A stretch of 64,000 nt of DNA. It comes from Acridotheres tristis (lineage: Eukaryota > Chordata > Aves > Passeriformes > Sturnidae). Location: positions 2,954,501 through 3,018,500 of the forward strand of contig CM072891.1 of NCBI GenBank assembly GCA_037013685.1. Reading direction: 5' to 3'. The position numbers and the translations under genes were made by a program. The notes beneath the pieces were generated by a model. It was not told the origin of the DNA. It did not search any database and saw only the letters and a list, made by a program, of their open reading frames with translations. Positions 37,551-51,559 of the stretch are shown one piece after another. Within the stretch, counting starts at the first letter, position 1. The number at the start of each line of letters is the position of its first letter.

Positions 37551-40322
37551 AAGGGGAAAGGACAAGTCGTCAGGGAACTTTTCCCTCTTCAGACATCTTG
37601 CTGCTTTATTTTTTTGACCACTTTTTATATGGAAGAACATTTATTCATTGAACCTTGTCTCTCAAGGTATTAATTACCTAACTATTCACATAAATGCGTT
37701 GATTTTTTTTTAAAGCATTTAGGTATCCTTGAAGACCTTACTGGATACCCACCCACTTATTTAGGCACATAATCAATTTAAAAAATCAGCGCAATCGTTT
37801 CTATTATCCCCCCCCCAATAACTGATCTGTTTCTGTGTTTTTATGCCATCTGCATTTTTGACAACTGAATATTTTTGACAGCATGGTCCATTGTGCCCAA
37901 GTTCACATCATTTTTTTTCTCTCTTTTTTAAAAACATCATATGACTACATATGTAATAAGAAAATGGGTTATATCACACATTTTGCTTTACAGATTTGGG
38001 TTCACAGTGGATTTTTTTGAACTGACAAAAATTGTACAAGAAGTATGTCTATTATAAGAGTTCATTTGTTGTATAAATATGATAGATTCATGAAATACTA
38101 TGTAAATACATTGGAATTACAAAACAGTTGTGGTTTTCAGAAGACTTAGAAACAAATAAGTATGAAATTTAGTGATTATATTGTTTAGGTAACATAGAAT
38201 AAAATATAGATTAAAATGCTCTCCTTTGTGAAATGTTTAATTTAAAATGCTAATGCAGAATTATCTCCTTAGCTTATATGTTCATCTAGCCAAATTAACT
38301 GAATCTGAAAATTTGAGAGTATAATTTTTATATTTTGTATGCAAAATCAACTATTGTCTCAAATTGTGACTTCAGAAGTAAGCTTTGAAGGTACAAAATT
38401 GAGGTACTTAGGTTTTGTAAATGTTTTTGTAAAAACCTTTAGTAACTTTAGTCCTTTCTTTATTTCAGATTCAACGTGTTACAAACAAACATATTCCACC
38501 TGTTACAACAATCTGGCATATTACTTCCTTGATACGTGATGATACAATACCTCTCAGGTTTGCTGAGTAGCAAAGAGAAATGTAAGCAAATGAAAAGGTT
38601 TTCCACTTTCACAGTTTTTTTCTGCTTGAGGTTCTGTTTGTCTGAGAACCGTATGAATAGAAGCCATATTTTATAGTATTTCTTTAACCTCTGCCATCTG
38701 GTGTAGGTTAGTTTTTCCACTGCCAACATATCCTAGAGGCCCCAGTACCAAAATGTTTAATTTCTAAGTAAACATTTGGACTTTATAAATCCAGTCTAAA
38801 AAATAGAGCATTATTTTTTTAAACTTTATACTACATTTGCCACTACTGATGACATTAATAAGCACACAGACAGGTGTATGGGTTTAAAGGCTTCTGTAGC
38901 CGACCTCTGGAGATGCCAGGTCACCTGACTTCTTTAATCACCGAGTCACGCTTAGTTATCAGGAAGAGAATATTGAATATTCCCTACTGACCTAAAGCCT
39001 GAAGTTGCCTCAAGGGATTTGCACCACCACGGCCAAAACTTTCCAAATCAAGTATGGTTTCAGGAAAATAATACTCACCCATGCCAAACTTACTTAACTT
39101 CAATTTTTTTTTTTAATTTAAACCAAAGTTATTTTACTGCAACAAGAGAGGATTGTTGCTACAAAAGAATTTAGGCAAGTAAGTAACCACTTAAGAAAAC
39201 CAAAGAATGTAATAACCATATCTCTAGCAACTTCCTTATGTCTGAGGAAGAAAAAAACCACAAGATTATGTGCCAGAATTCTATTAAGAGGATATTAAAC
39301 TTATAAAAGTGTAGCGTTTTGCTTTGTACTAGGCAAATGATCAGATTTCAGTTTGAAAAAATAGAGTACTATTGATTATCCCAAGTTGATCTTTAGTCTG
39401 CTGAATTCATCTTAATCAATATTCTTCTGAGGCAGACAGTCATCAGGTGAAGGACACCTGGATGATAGGGGTGCACAGATTATAGAGGAGAATGTTTAAA
39501 GCTGTGTATAGGCAAGTTCTGAAGGGTTAAGAAAATATAAATAACTACTATCTTGTTACTTAATTTTGAAAGTTCTAAAAATGTGTAAAAAACATTAGGA
39601 ATTTCCGTTTTTTTACATGCCCACCTGATTAAATTTTTGGGTATGTGTTTTTCCCTAAATTCTAAAATATCAAGGATAGCTTGGTTTGCCACCTTCTCCT
39701 GATGCACTTCCTAATCCTGAGGAGTATTCAGAAGCATGTTTTTGGTGTAAAATGAATTTTTAATGAAAATTCAGGAAAGGTCTTTACTTAATGTTCATTG
39801 AGTTTCAAATGAAACAAGTCTTAAAAATAAAGAACAAAAGTAAATTAATTAACAAGTGTCTCTTTTTTGGGCACTGAGCTTTTGTGCAAAAGTTATGCCC
39901 ATTTAAATTAATTAATTTGGAATTTGATTAGTTTAATCGGTGCAATTTGGTAATGAAGATTCGTGGTATTTGTTGAATTTAAATTATAATTATCCTGAGG
40001 ATAATTCTTCTTGCAGGACAGTATGGATGAAGGGATGAGGTATCACCTTTCAGCCAATCTGGGATGTGAAATTCTGTGTTACTTTGCAAGACCACTAATT
40101 GCATTTATTTTATTATGCTGAGTTACAAACAGCAGCATCTGGGGAATGAACGTCCTCTCTCTGCCACAGGGATAGCAACTTCTGCCTGGATGGACAACTG
40201 GTTAAATGGCCTCAGTATGAATCACCAGAGCAGATAAATCAGTGCCCTCACTGTGATCTGTTTAGTCATCAGCAAAACTTGTTTGGTTTAATTTAGTAAT
40301 TTTCTAATTCTAGCTTGCTTTG

Positions 40323-40373
40323 AGACCATTTACTTTTTTTCATTGTGCTTCTTAAACCTTCTTGCATTGGAGT
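40323..40373. repeat. 51-bp direct repeat, copy A
   Basis: This segment aligns without gaps to 42688-42738 in the same orientation, with about 7 mismatches over 51 positions. The shared core is CTTCTTAAACCTTCTT, flanked by ATTTAC before and TTGGAGTG after. Similarity fades quickly on both sides. It may be a piece of an unrecognised interspersed repeat or an old local duplication. Confidence 0.75.
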
Positions 40374-42687
40374 GTCAGCTTAGACATGTCCTGAAATATT
40401 TACCTCAGTATTTATTTGTAGCCATTGATTAGCCTGCAAAGCAGTGATCACATTTGTCTTGTGCCTGGACTTACCTTGTCCCTTCAGCACCTCTTACCAG
40501 TCAGCTCATTCTCTTCACTTTTGGCTCTCACTGAACTCTACCCTGGATGTTCTGTGCTTGGCTAGGCATTTTAAGAGTGGATGGATTTAGCCTTAAGAAA
40601 GAAACCAAACCATCTTTTTATCTTCCCTCTTCTGCCACAGTCTTCCCCATAAATCTTTGGTCAATATAAGTGAATTTTTCAAAGGACTGGAGATCACAGT
40701 ATTCATGCAGGTTTTGTCAACATAAACACCTGTGTGAGAAGGAAAAAAATCAAAGTCAGAGCTCCAGCAAGGAAAAGACTATAGTTGGTAGTTACATTTG
40801 GCCATTCAGTAAACATGCAGCACAGCCTACCACAACACTTGCTTTTTTTTCATATCAGTACTAAAAATATGTAGGAGGAATCTGAGAGTAATTTTCATTA
40901 AATTTTATCATTTGTCACTTCTATCTTAAAGTTGGTATAAAATTGGTCCTAACTCATAATCTCCCCCAGAACAAATGAGAGGGGAGGAACCTCAGACTAA
41001 ATTCCAGCACACAGACTGAACTGATACCCAGCTTCTGAGGGACAGGTTCTGGGCTCTGGCTTTTTTCTCTGTATTTCCTACTTAATAGCAACCTTCTTTT
41101 TTTTTTCACTAACATAAGTCCAATTCAGATTTGTCTGCAGCTGGTCTGCCTGCCAAATGTGGCAGGACTTAGAGCTTAGCATTTCACGTGGCAGCCCCTT
41201 GCCATGTTGATTACTCTGTGATGCCATTGTGAGGCTTTAGATGGTTTTGACATGATTGCACTGTAATCAGTCCAATAAGGAAGAAACACATGTTTAAATT
41301 CTCTATACAAGTGAATGTACCTACAGATTCAAAATGGTGGTGAAATATGTGGATTTTTATCAGGTGTAAATTGGTTTCGTGGTTTAGATTATGTTTGCTG
41401 AGTACCCAAATTCTGCCCCTACAATTACCAGGGGTTTTTTTTATGTGATATGCATATAGCATGTATATATTGCCTGTTTTTATTAGGTAAGATGCATGGA
41501 GAAAAAGAAGAGCTACTCTTGATATTATACATAACATATATCCATCCAGGAACAATGAATAACAAACAGTCTCTGGAACTTGGCAGAAGTTTAATTCAAG
41601 GGCCATCATAGACTTTGCATAGTTTTGTTTATTGTGTAATTAGTAGTCAAATAACGTTCAGAAATTGAAAGTGTATTTTTCTATAATACACATTTTCAAG
41701 CAGGTTTCTTGGCATGCATTTTGTTTGTACTGTGCTTGAAGTTGTTTATGGCATTAGTGGTTAGTGTGTTTGTGCATGTTTGCATTCTGTCTGTTTATGA
41801 AGTATTTCACTGGTACCCTTACACAGCATGTGGTCGGTTGAAGATTATTTTTGATAGTGTGTGTAGTCATGCATTTTGGTGAAAGACTTTTAAAGTGAGA
41901 TGGGTTAAACCCTGGTTATCTGCAGTTATGTAAAGACAGAGTTATAGGTTGTACATCTTCACAGAACTTAGATACAAATATACTGCATCATTTCAAAGAT
42001 GAAAGAGTAAGTTGGTGCCAATTTATCCAACAATCATGGCAATTTGAGTTGCATAAAGATAGGCCAATTCTATTAATAATTGGAACATTTGTGTATTTTT
42101 ATTATCATAGATGTCAAAAATAATTAACAGATGACTCATTATATTATAATAATAACATGTGTGTAACTAATTTTTGAAATTAACTACGGAAGTAAAAACA
42201 AACCTCCAACAGGCATAATTTAAATCAATTCAGTCTCTAATTGACAGCTAAGTATAGGCAATACTTTCAGGACCCAGACACAGGGCTGTGAAATTAATCT
42301 CTGAGTTCTACTGGGCTTAAAATGTTAGTTGATACTTTTCATGGTCTTTTGAAAATATGGGTTGCTCAGCATGTATCTGATGACATTACAGGAATATTAC
42401 TTGCAGAAAATGCAGATGCTGAGCAGCTCTAGACACTTACAGAAATCAGTTATTTAAAGATATTTTGAACATTTCGGAATAAAATGTTGTGGCTTTATTT
42501 AGATGCCTAACTTCAATTTTAAGAGCATTATTCTTCCTGTGAATCTTGAAACTTAAAGGAAACAGAGCTTACCAATAACTAATTCTTATGAAAATTCCAC
42601 TTATAAGTACTATTTCATTACTATTGTTAATAAAGTTCTTCGCAGGAGGAAACTCCATTGTATCAGCTCTGATTTTCTTTCTTTTGG

Positions 42688-42738
42688 GACAATTTACATT
42701 TTTTCACTGTACTTCTTAAACCTTCTTCTGTTGGAGTG
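42688..42738. repeat. 51-bp direct repeat, copy B
   Basis: Partner of 40323-40373, about 2.4 kb away in the same orientation. It carries the same CTTCTTAAACCTTCTT core and TTGGAGTG end. No coding frame is shared between the copies. Confidence 0.75.
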
Positions 42739-43753
42739 GAGAATTTTTTTCATAGCTTTCTCTCCCCACTAGAGTAATATTAGACAATTTTCTAACAGTT
42801 CTTTTACATTTCTCAGGTGTGCATTTATGAGAACTTAAAAAACATTTCATTAAGTTTGTCTGTCTTTGAATAAGAGAATAAATGTTGTGCACAGTTTTTA
42901 TCTACTTTCTGTACATAAAATGTTATATAGCAGTGTCATCTATAACACCATGCTGTGCTGCACAACTCCAGTTACTTTTTATGTATAGTTCTGTAACGTA
43001 CAATGAGACCTTTGTTTAAGAATAACTGTTTGTGGGACTGCAAGTGAATTCAAAAGATGATAGGTAAAGGTGGAATTCAGACCCTCTTGGTTCTCTTCCT
43101 CCTTATAACATGCCACAACTGTGTTTCTCATGAGAAGTCTAAATTCAAGCCACAGAAAATAACATTTCTATTCCTCAAGACATAGAAGCCATTCATACAG
43201 AAATGAGAAGCAAAATGTGTACAGAAATAAACTTTAAATCTTATGAGAGTAACAGCAGGTTCATAGTGTCTGGAAGAAAAAAAAGCGATGAAAGGAAGCC
43301 AAGCCTGACAAACTGAATTGTGGCTCATGTGAATGTTGTTTAACTTCATTTCATTTAACAAAGCAGAGGGTTATAAAGGGGAAAATTAGAAAAAATCCTT
43401 CTTATCACTGTAATATACTAGTTTTAAAAGAAATATGTATATACTATATAAATTCATAGACCTTGGCAACTGTATAGGTATTTTCAATATTTTAAATTGG
43501 GAGCAGAGAAGAAGATTTTAGTAAAAGCTGTATGATCATACAAAGGACGGAATTTGGTGATAACTTGTCTGGAAATGTGTACAAATGCATCCAAAATCAG
43601 TGTAAAAATCCAAATAATTTTTCATTTAAGAAATGGCATATTTCTGTGTATTAATGTGCAATAATTTATGAAATGTAGAATATGTATTCTATATTATTAT
43701 ATAAAGAGATTATACTAAACATACATAGTATATGGAAGAATGCACAATTTATG

Positions 43754-43796
43754 CATATATATATATATATATTTATATATATATGTGTGTGTGTGA
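43754..43796. repeat. TA/TG dinucleotide microsatellite
   Basis: A run of AT dinucleotides broken once by TTT, followed by a GTGTGTGTGTG run. It is a plain compound dinucleotide repeat in AT-rich DNA. Confidence 0.95.
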
Positions 43797-45232
43797 GTGT
43801 TTCCATATCCTAGCTCTACATTGATTCTATCTTCCAGTTCATGTTTTTGTGTAAATCAGGAGTGATTTTTACTAAGTCAATGTTTAAAATGTTGTAAGAG
43901 GTTATTGTCAAGTCCATTATATATAGTAAACATACGTTAAAATTTAAGACATGAGCCAAGACAATACTCAACTATTCATTTTGGACTGAGTCCAAATACT
44001 GGCTCATATGCCAACAATTTGCTAGTATAATATTTAGATAATATTCTTCATCAGACATGTTTTTATATTGGAGAGATCCATGTAACCTGGATGTTCTTGA
44101 AAATAGAACTTAACTGTTATGTTATTTAAGTGTTTTAAGCATGTTAGCCTTTATATCTTCCGATTTGTACTTTCATTTCAGTGACAGTACTGCTGGAACA
44201 GCAATTTTTCTTCCAGGAAAATTCAGCAGAGACTTAAAGCATTTAAGAAGTCCAAGTGAGCACAATATTCACAACCCCCTGGAAAGTATTTTTAAACCCT
44301 GAGATCGAATTTTTGGGCTCACAAGCAATAATAAAATTATTGTCTAAAATTTTGCTTTTAATATACGTAAACATCCTAAGGGATTAAAAAAGTGTTCTGT
44401 TTCATTATATGTTTTTGCTTCAGACATCATTACCCTCTAAAAGTCACTTCAGTTCCACGTGTGACTATTTGCTACATAAGAAGTCAAGCAGCGAGTTAAT
44501 TATTCACTTAAAAATAAAATTCTGTCCTTAAGACAAAAGGAGAAGGGCACTTTTCATGACATTTTCAATGAACTGGAACTTCTTGCTTCAAATGATATTC
44601 CAAAAACTTGCTTTTTCTCTTGGAACTGGGTCAGAGTTTTTCTAGCCTTGATAGAATTGGCATCCTTTCTCGAAATCGAAATATGCCAGCCGTAGTACTT
44701 TTTCAGTAATACAGTTATCATGCAGAAAATCTTTGATAAGGCCACATATGCACCATTTGTGCTATAGAGATCCATGAACCTGCAAGGTTATGTGACTGTG
44801 AGTAACCCCTGCTGCCATTTGATGTTACTAAGTCTTCAAAAAGCTTGACCGTGAGACAGACTTCTTTTTCCCCCAAAGGCTCAACATTCTTTTTTGTGCT
44901 ACATTTTTCAGAAGAACTCTTTGTTTGAAGAAGCTGGGCAGGGTAAAGCTGGCAGACTGGAACACTGCCCTGATGTGTTGTGACAGACATGTAATCTGCC
45001 ATTTGACCACTGGTTCACACATCAGTGTTAATGTGAATGTGACACCTCTCAGCATACTGTTAATCATGCATTACTCTTCTGTCTAAAATGTGGAGATGTG
45101 GAGTAGACTTTTATTCTTTTCAGAAGACTATACAAAAAACCCTAGTGAAATGAAATTTTACAGCCATAAAAAGCAAACTGATTGACAGCTGCAAATCATA
45201 GTCACAGCAACATTGATATATACATATTTATA

Positions 45233-45300
45233 GATCCCTAGATTTAAAAACTAAAAGGAATCATTAGGACAGTCTGCTTAATCTAACGCACTCCCACTCC
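45233..45300 (-). repeat. Probable ancient CR1-type 3' end, minus orientation
   Basis: The plus strand reads CCTAGATTTAAAAACTAAAA, GGAATCATTAGGACAGTCTG and CTTAATCTAACGCACT. This resembles the reverse complement of old CR1 ends known from turtles, crocodilians and birds (CATAGATTTTAAGGCCAGAA, GGGACCATTAGATCATCTAG, TCTGACCTCCTGCA). The match is diverged and made from memory. Confidence 0.4.
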
Positions 45301-47359
45301 AAACATGCAAGGAGTCAAACATGTAGTCCCGTGTCAAGTGTGAGGAAGCCTAGAAGATGACCGACCTTCTGTAGTCCAGAAATGAGATCAATTCAGCTTC
45401 TTTTCCTCTCTAGCACTTTTGCATCTCTTGGGTTTTGTTTCTTTTTCTCCTGGTGTTTCATCACCAAAGTGCCCAGGAGTTCATCTGCTTTCATTCAACT
45501 GAAATGCATGTACCAGATGGTGCAAATAGCCCAGTATATTTCAATCCTGTATCCATGTCAAAAAGCAGGCAGACTGCTGCAGTTCTTGGTTGCTGCACCT
45601 CATGGTATCAAAGGCTGGCTAAGAAGAGTGACACTGCTTGACAATGAATAAGATTTTTCAGGTCTGGCAGGGAAGTTGCTTTGGAAGCTGAAATCCTGCT
45701 TCTACTCTGCAGGAGTTGTTTTTCATGATTAATTAATAGTGTTTACACTAATCTGTAAAGGATGTAAAGAAGTATAAAAACAGTTACAGAAATGTTTCTA
45801 GTTAGGATACTTTATAACAACTTTATAGTAACCATTTCGTCACCTGCATTTTAAGTATATTATCTACTTGCTTGTTAGAATTGTAATGGAAATTGACGTA
45901 AACCAGAAAGTTCTATATTGTACTTTTCAACATTCTTTTACAGGAGGACCACTGAGATCTGTGTTTGCTATGTGAACAGCCTAGATCTCTGATGTCCTTA
46001 GGTCAATGAAGTTTGAAAGTGTCATGAGGGCTAGGCAGTGCAGCAAAGGTCACTATCCACTTTCATCTGATAGCACCTGCCTAGAGTTTGGCCTCAAGAC
46101 TTTCAAAATATCTCCATAGTAAAGCCTTAGGTATACAAAAGCCATAGCTCTAGCAAAATGATGATAGGAGGTTTCAAAGAATGGACAGTTGTTTGTCTTG
46201 GAGAACAGAAACTGGAGATAGTAGTTGAAATCTGTTTGTGGCAAAAGTAGACATTCTCTCTGTTGGTTTTCTGACTCCTAAATGCTGTAACAGTACAGAG
46301 TACAAGAAGATTATGCCTTCCTATTCATTCTTCTGGCATGTTACTAATCCCACAAGTAACAGAAAATTCACCTTGGTACATTTGAGCAGCAGTGTGGTTC
46401 TTTCTCACTCTGTCCTCTGTCACATCTGCAAGAGTGTGTCTCTTTTAGGACGCGGGCAAAGTATTCCTCTGCCTGTTTGGGTTACCTGTGAATTTTCTTC
46501 TTGCTGTTGTTTATAGGCCAGGATGTAAGGATTTTAAAACATGGTAGAGAATTCTGGTTTGACTGATTTTGACTGAATCATCTGTGGGATGATTTATAAG
46601 TGGCTCAGGAAGGGACAGCACTCTTTACCTGTTTAACCTGTCCAGCTCTAAAGCTTTTCTCTGAATTTTTTATATTATTGACAAGTCTTCTTTGTTTCTG
46701 AATCCCCAAACATTTATGTTTTTCTAACTACTGAAGATACAGATATCTTGCTTGGAAACCTATCTTCCTTCCTGAACAAAGAATTCCAGGACAGAAAAGA
46801 GTACCACAGAATAGTTCATGTAGCTGAAAGAGCTGTCTTACAAGAAATTACAGTTAGTTGTGCGTTCATTTTGCATTACCACGTACAGTGTTGGTATGCT
46901 TGTTGACAAATCTATGTATGTATGTTTGTTTATATATTCAGAAGCTCTAGTTTGCTTGCAGTCATTGTGGAGGTGGTTCTTCTCATATGCATTGTATTTA
47001 TAGGAGTATAATTTTAAGCAGAAGTCAAACTGAAAAGAATTTTTTATTTAGCTAAGGGCATGTCATAGATTAGGTAGGAACCATCAACCAGGCCATGGCA
47101 CCAATATATATATAATGGAAAAGTGTAAAAACAGTCAGGAGAGAAAGGTTATTTAATATGGTAAATGGAAGAGCCATGAAGGGATGAAAGTAATAAGAGA
47201 AAGTTTAGACTGTCTACCTGAAAAATTCTGGGCAGCAAACTAGTTGCACTAAACAACTCTATACTTCCTACAGGGAAACATTAACAGTCCAATTGCTTGA
47301 GATTTTTGAGAGGCCAAAGGAGCAGCAAAATACATGTTGGGGGAAAAGCTTGAATTGGC

Positions 47360-47420
47360 AGGTAGGTAGATTAGCTGACCTATTAGTTCTTTTCTATTGC
47401 AAACTTCTATGATTTTATGT
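47360..47420 (+). repeat. Probable ancient CR1 3' end, plus orientation
   Basis: A short stretch reads TTAGCTGACCTATTAGTTCT, TTTCTATTGCAAAC, TTCTATGATTTTATG. It resembles the sense 3' terminus of CR1 elements (GATGACCT..AGGTC.TTTCCAACC followed by TTCTATGATTCTATG). Only the last 60 bp or so is recognisable, so the call rests mainly on the terminal octamer repeat. Confidence 0.4.
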
Positions 47421-50400
47421 GGGGAAAATTCCTTTTCAACCCACGCTGGCAATCTGTTTATGTTCTGAAGTATGATGATTGACATCCCTTTTAACTTTTA
47501 ACCTAGAGAATGTCTCTGCAAGTGTTATTCCTACATATAAATGTCTAATGCTTTTAATAAAAAAAAAAAAAGTCTCTCAATTAGGGGACTGTATCCATGT
47601 GCAAATGCAGAATGGAGATCACAACAGAGTCTGAGGTGTTATCGCGGCATGGGCAGCACTCCCACTCAGGAAGGATGGGGCGTTGAGAAGGAAAAGGGAG
47701 CATTTGGGACTTTGTAGACTGGAGAGTAAAGGCAAACAAGAGAAAAGTGGATAAAAACAGTCAGAAAGAAGGGTATAATTTTTGTTGAAAGGGGAAATAG
47801 GAAGGAAAGAATAGAGAAAAATGGGAAGGTTGCAAGGTATGAGAAGCAAGATTGGCAATGAGAGCTAATTTATGGAGTAGAAGAAAAAGAACAAATAAGG
47901 ATGTTCTGCTATTATTATGGTGCCAGAGTATCTTGCTACCTGTAAGCATTTTCGTTTGGCTCATCTACATGGAGCCTTACTTTTTTTTTCATTTCAAACA
48001 GTGTAATATTTAGTAAGCATCACTGAAGCACACTGCATGGATTTTTGTGATAAATAGTGTGTATTACAATTAAAATTCAGCTTATCCATCTTTCCCATGA
48101 AAGTAAAGCTTACAAAAATATAGAACATTTAGAAAACTATAGCACCCTAGTAGAAAGAAGTTCCATGTTCTGCCAGCCTTTCCTGCATTTTACCCCTAAC
48201 TGGGGGACTGTAGATGGATTTATGAGAGGGAAAACATTAAAAAGAAATATTTAAGAAATTATAAGCTAGCAAAATTTCATGTATTTAAATATTACAAAAA
48301 TACTCTTGACATGTTATGGTATTAAACTAGAGCTCATTGTACAAAAAGAAATAAAAATTGCAGAGAATTCCAGTTAATCAAAAATATATTTGCAATGTTA
48401 CTTGTTCTGACTTAAAGAAGTTTGCTGAAGCATCAACTTCATTTCTGTCGAAGACTGTAAAAAAGATTGAAGCTGGGGCCTGGAATATGAACAAACAATG
48501 CATCTAAGTTAGTGCCCCACAGAATATTTTAAAATTATTTAACACAAATCATCTCAGTGTCAACAACTCATCACAGATAAACTATCTAATTAACAGAAGC
48601 CATCATAGTATTTGAGAACTCAGTCTTGGCTCAGTTGATATACCAGAAGGGCACTCCTTGATAAGCAAAATTTATAAAGGAAGGTTTAAAAAACATTACT
48701 GCCTGAAGTAGATTCTTCTTAGTTTTAAATTAACCCTGTGCTAGGTTGGGGTTTTTAGTTGTTTGGATTTTTTAAATCTTAATGAGATAACAATCACAGG
48801 CTGACCTCATGTTCTCAGGTGTATTCCAAGCTAAGACTCTGTTACACGGTCTATTTTATGATGCAATATTTTTTTTCAGTGAGTCTGCCGTGCACTTGGA
48901 ACAATGCCAAAATGCAGCTCAGTTAACAAAAGTGTCCTCAGCTTTTGTAAGCACTTCTGAGATAGTTTTATCCCACTTCTTGAAAATTGCAAAGATTTTC
49001 AAAATCCTATAAAACTTTACTGCAAAACACTTTTGGGCATCAAAGCATTGGCTGGCTGTTGCAGCACCAGATCAGCCACTTATTGGAATTGCACTTATTG
49101 CAGGTGATTCAGTTCCCTGCAGGAAGTCTGTGGGGAGAGAAAGATGGTAATGGGATCTATGAAAATATAACATAGACCAAAAGTCACTGAAAATAGGTTG
49201 TGGGAAATACTGAAAAGAGATATCTCTCTCAAGTCTCTGGGGGGTAATGTTTATATGTTTCAAGGAGATGATATAGGACAATAATATTCATTACTCTAAA
49301 TCTGCTCCTGAAACTAGTCTTTTTTCACAGAGGAAACATGAAATAACACCTAGGTAGGAGTGAAGTACTATCTTTTTTCCATCCCATCCCAGGTAGATTA
49401 TTTGCTACAATATTCACCAAGTGTATGGCAGAAATGGGTAGAATTGATCTTTTTTTCTGAGTTGAAGGAGATCACACTGCTGACATCAAGTCTTGGAAGA
49501 GAGCAATTTATCCTTAGCCATTATATGAGCCATTAGAGCATTCCTAGGTTTGAACAAAGCATACTCTCCACCATCTTAGCAAATAATAATACTGAGCTTT
49601 CCAATGTATTTTAAAAAAGAATTTTAAAATGACTGGTGAAAACAGAGCAATCTACAGACAGTTTTCACAAAATATTATTCTGGAGCAGAAAACAGATTTT
49701 TTTTTTTTGCCTTGATTTGGCTGAGATTTGTTGTCACATCTCTGGAGGTATTTCAGCATCTTAACTGCCTACCTTTGCAAATTAGAGCTCTAGTTTTAGA
49801 AGAAATTTACTGGAAAGCAAAGAAAAAGATACATATGCATGCTAATAATAATAATATAAAACATATCTAAATATTTTCATCAAAACACTCAAAATTTTAA
49901 GTGGACTAATTGGGAAATTTATTTTCAACAGAAAATACTTGAAAATAAATGTTCTCTTCTGTCTTTGAAAAATTTGAAGGCTATGAATTTTGAAAAGATT
50001 TCTTACGGTCAATTCACTAACAATTATTGCCCCGTTTCAATTCTGTATAACTTCCCCAGCTATTGAGGGAGACTCTGATCATGAAAATAATAAGTCATAA
50101 TGATCAATATAATGGTGTCAACATATCATGCAATGAATCAAATGTACAAAAATTAATTTATTTATCTTGCCTTTCACTTGGCACTTAAGTAGAGGTGATG
50201 TTATTCTAGGAACATTCTGATAAGGAATGTGGGAGTAATGACTCTTAGGAATCTGCAGGGATCATTGAACTTTAAGGGCAGGAAGCCACCTAATAGATAT
50301 GCAGTACATGCCAGTATAATTCTATTGCCTCTAGTAAAATAGACTGAATAAAAGTCACAAAAGCTGTCAGCTGCTGAAGGAACATAGTTGGCAAGACCAA

Positions 50401-51559
50401 GACAATTGACAATGTGTTTGGTCTTCACCCTTCTGATTTTTTTTAGACATTTCTCATTATATGGGTTTACACAACTTGAGGTAAATTTATTTAAAGTTCT
50501 TATGAGATTTTTCCACTGAATAACACTCCAGAGAGACTTCATGTGTTGTTCATTACATGAACACAAGTATTAAGGAGCATAACTGGATATGGGTATATTC
50601 CCAAAGTAATTTCTGAGTTATTTCTTTCATATTTAATGGATTAATGTACCATTGAAGTTAGCAGCAATGATGACAATGACATTCTTGTACATTCCTCAAA
50701 AGATATGGAGTATCTCAGACAAGTGTTGCAGAAATAACTCATTTTTCAGCTCCCTGGCAGTTCTAGATAATGATTTCAGATCAATTCAAATTAATGGCAG
50801 CTCTTGGACTATTTTCAATGTTTAACATGCACACATATTGTTTTTCCAGACAGAGATATGCACAAACTTGATGTTTTCAGATGTCTTCTCCAAGTCTAGG
50901 AAGCTACTACATATATGTCCTGTTGTCTTTAACAGTTCAAGCAAGTGATGATCCTCATCACTCCACAAAAATAAAGTAATTGTTAATAAAGCCTATCTAA
51001 CCTTAGTTAATTTGTTTCTATAAAAATAATAGCAAAAGCTTTAAAAAAGGACTAATAATTTCCCCCACCCCTAAGTCCCCAAAGTATCAGGCTGCACCCC
51101 TAATGCCCCTTCGCAAGAAAATGTGGTAAGCTAGGCACACCCAAAAATTTACGTGAAAAAACTAATTCCAGATAAAGATTTTTCAATAAAAAATGGAAAT
51201 TACATTATTTCTCAAGTGATGAGTTGGATTTACACATAGTTTGCGTCTATAATGAATATACACACAACAGAATGACTGGAGTCCAAAAATGTCTCTGCAC
51301 CATCACTGTATTTTCCTGAATCTGATACTGGCAGCATGCTGAAGCACTCTCTCATAAATGTTAAAAAATGAGATGGTTTGCATCTGATAAGTGTTAGGAA
51401 AAGGATTAGCTTTCTTGGGGTGGTTGTATCAAATTGGGATTAACATTTTCCATTTAGCCCCTTCTGCTTCTGGAGAGGCTGACATGATTTAGTGACTTTG
51501 AAAGTAACACCTTTGTCATTTTCATTGTACTTCATTTCACCTTCTCATTTGTGTCTTTT

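Larger units (their letters stand above)
27131..39900. other. Intergenic DNA upstream of DPH6, proximal part
   Basis: No exon, RNA gene or recognised transposon was found. The first about 650 bp (to roughly 27780) are more GC-rich than the rest and hold several overlapping frames of 60-80 codons on both strands, none matching a known protein. Beyond that the DNA is AT-rich with many stops in all frames. Low-complexity marks are a T11 run near 27999, a T18 run near 33725-33742 next to a GGGTTT-rich stretch, a T-rich tract at 37513-37550 and a C9 run near 37809. An AT-rich, TTAAT-dense stretch lies near 39890-40010. Confidence 0.7.
39901..51550. other. Intergenic DNA, middle part
   Basis: AT-rich DNA without a recognisable gene. 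It contains a diverged direct-repeat pair (40323-40373 and 42688-42738), a TA/TG microsatellite (43754-43796), two faint old CR1 ends (near 45233-45300 and 47360-47420) and an A12-type run near 47560. Frames of 90-130 codons (for example minus 41211-41609 and 50201-50566) match no protein I know and have no neighbouring exon structure. Confidence 0.7.

Noticed and set aside
37501..37560. Poly-T tract as a possible tail of a minus-strand processed pseudogene
   Set aside because: No gene-like sequence or target-site duplication is visible beside it.
41211..41609. 132-codon minus-strand ORF in intergenic DNA
   Set aside because: Residue mix is that of translated AT-rich non-coding DNA. No motif and no partner exon.
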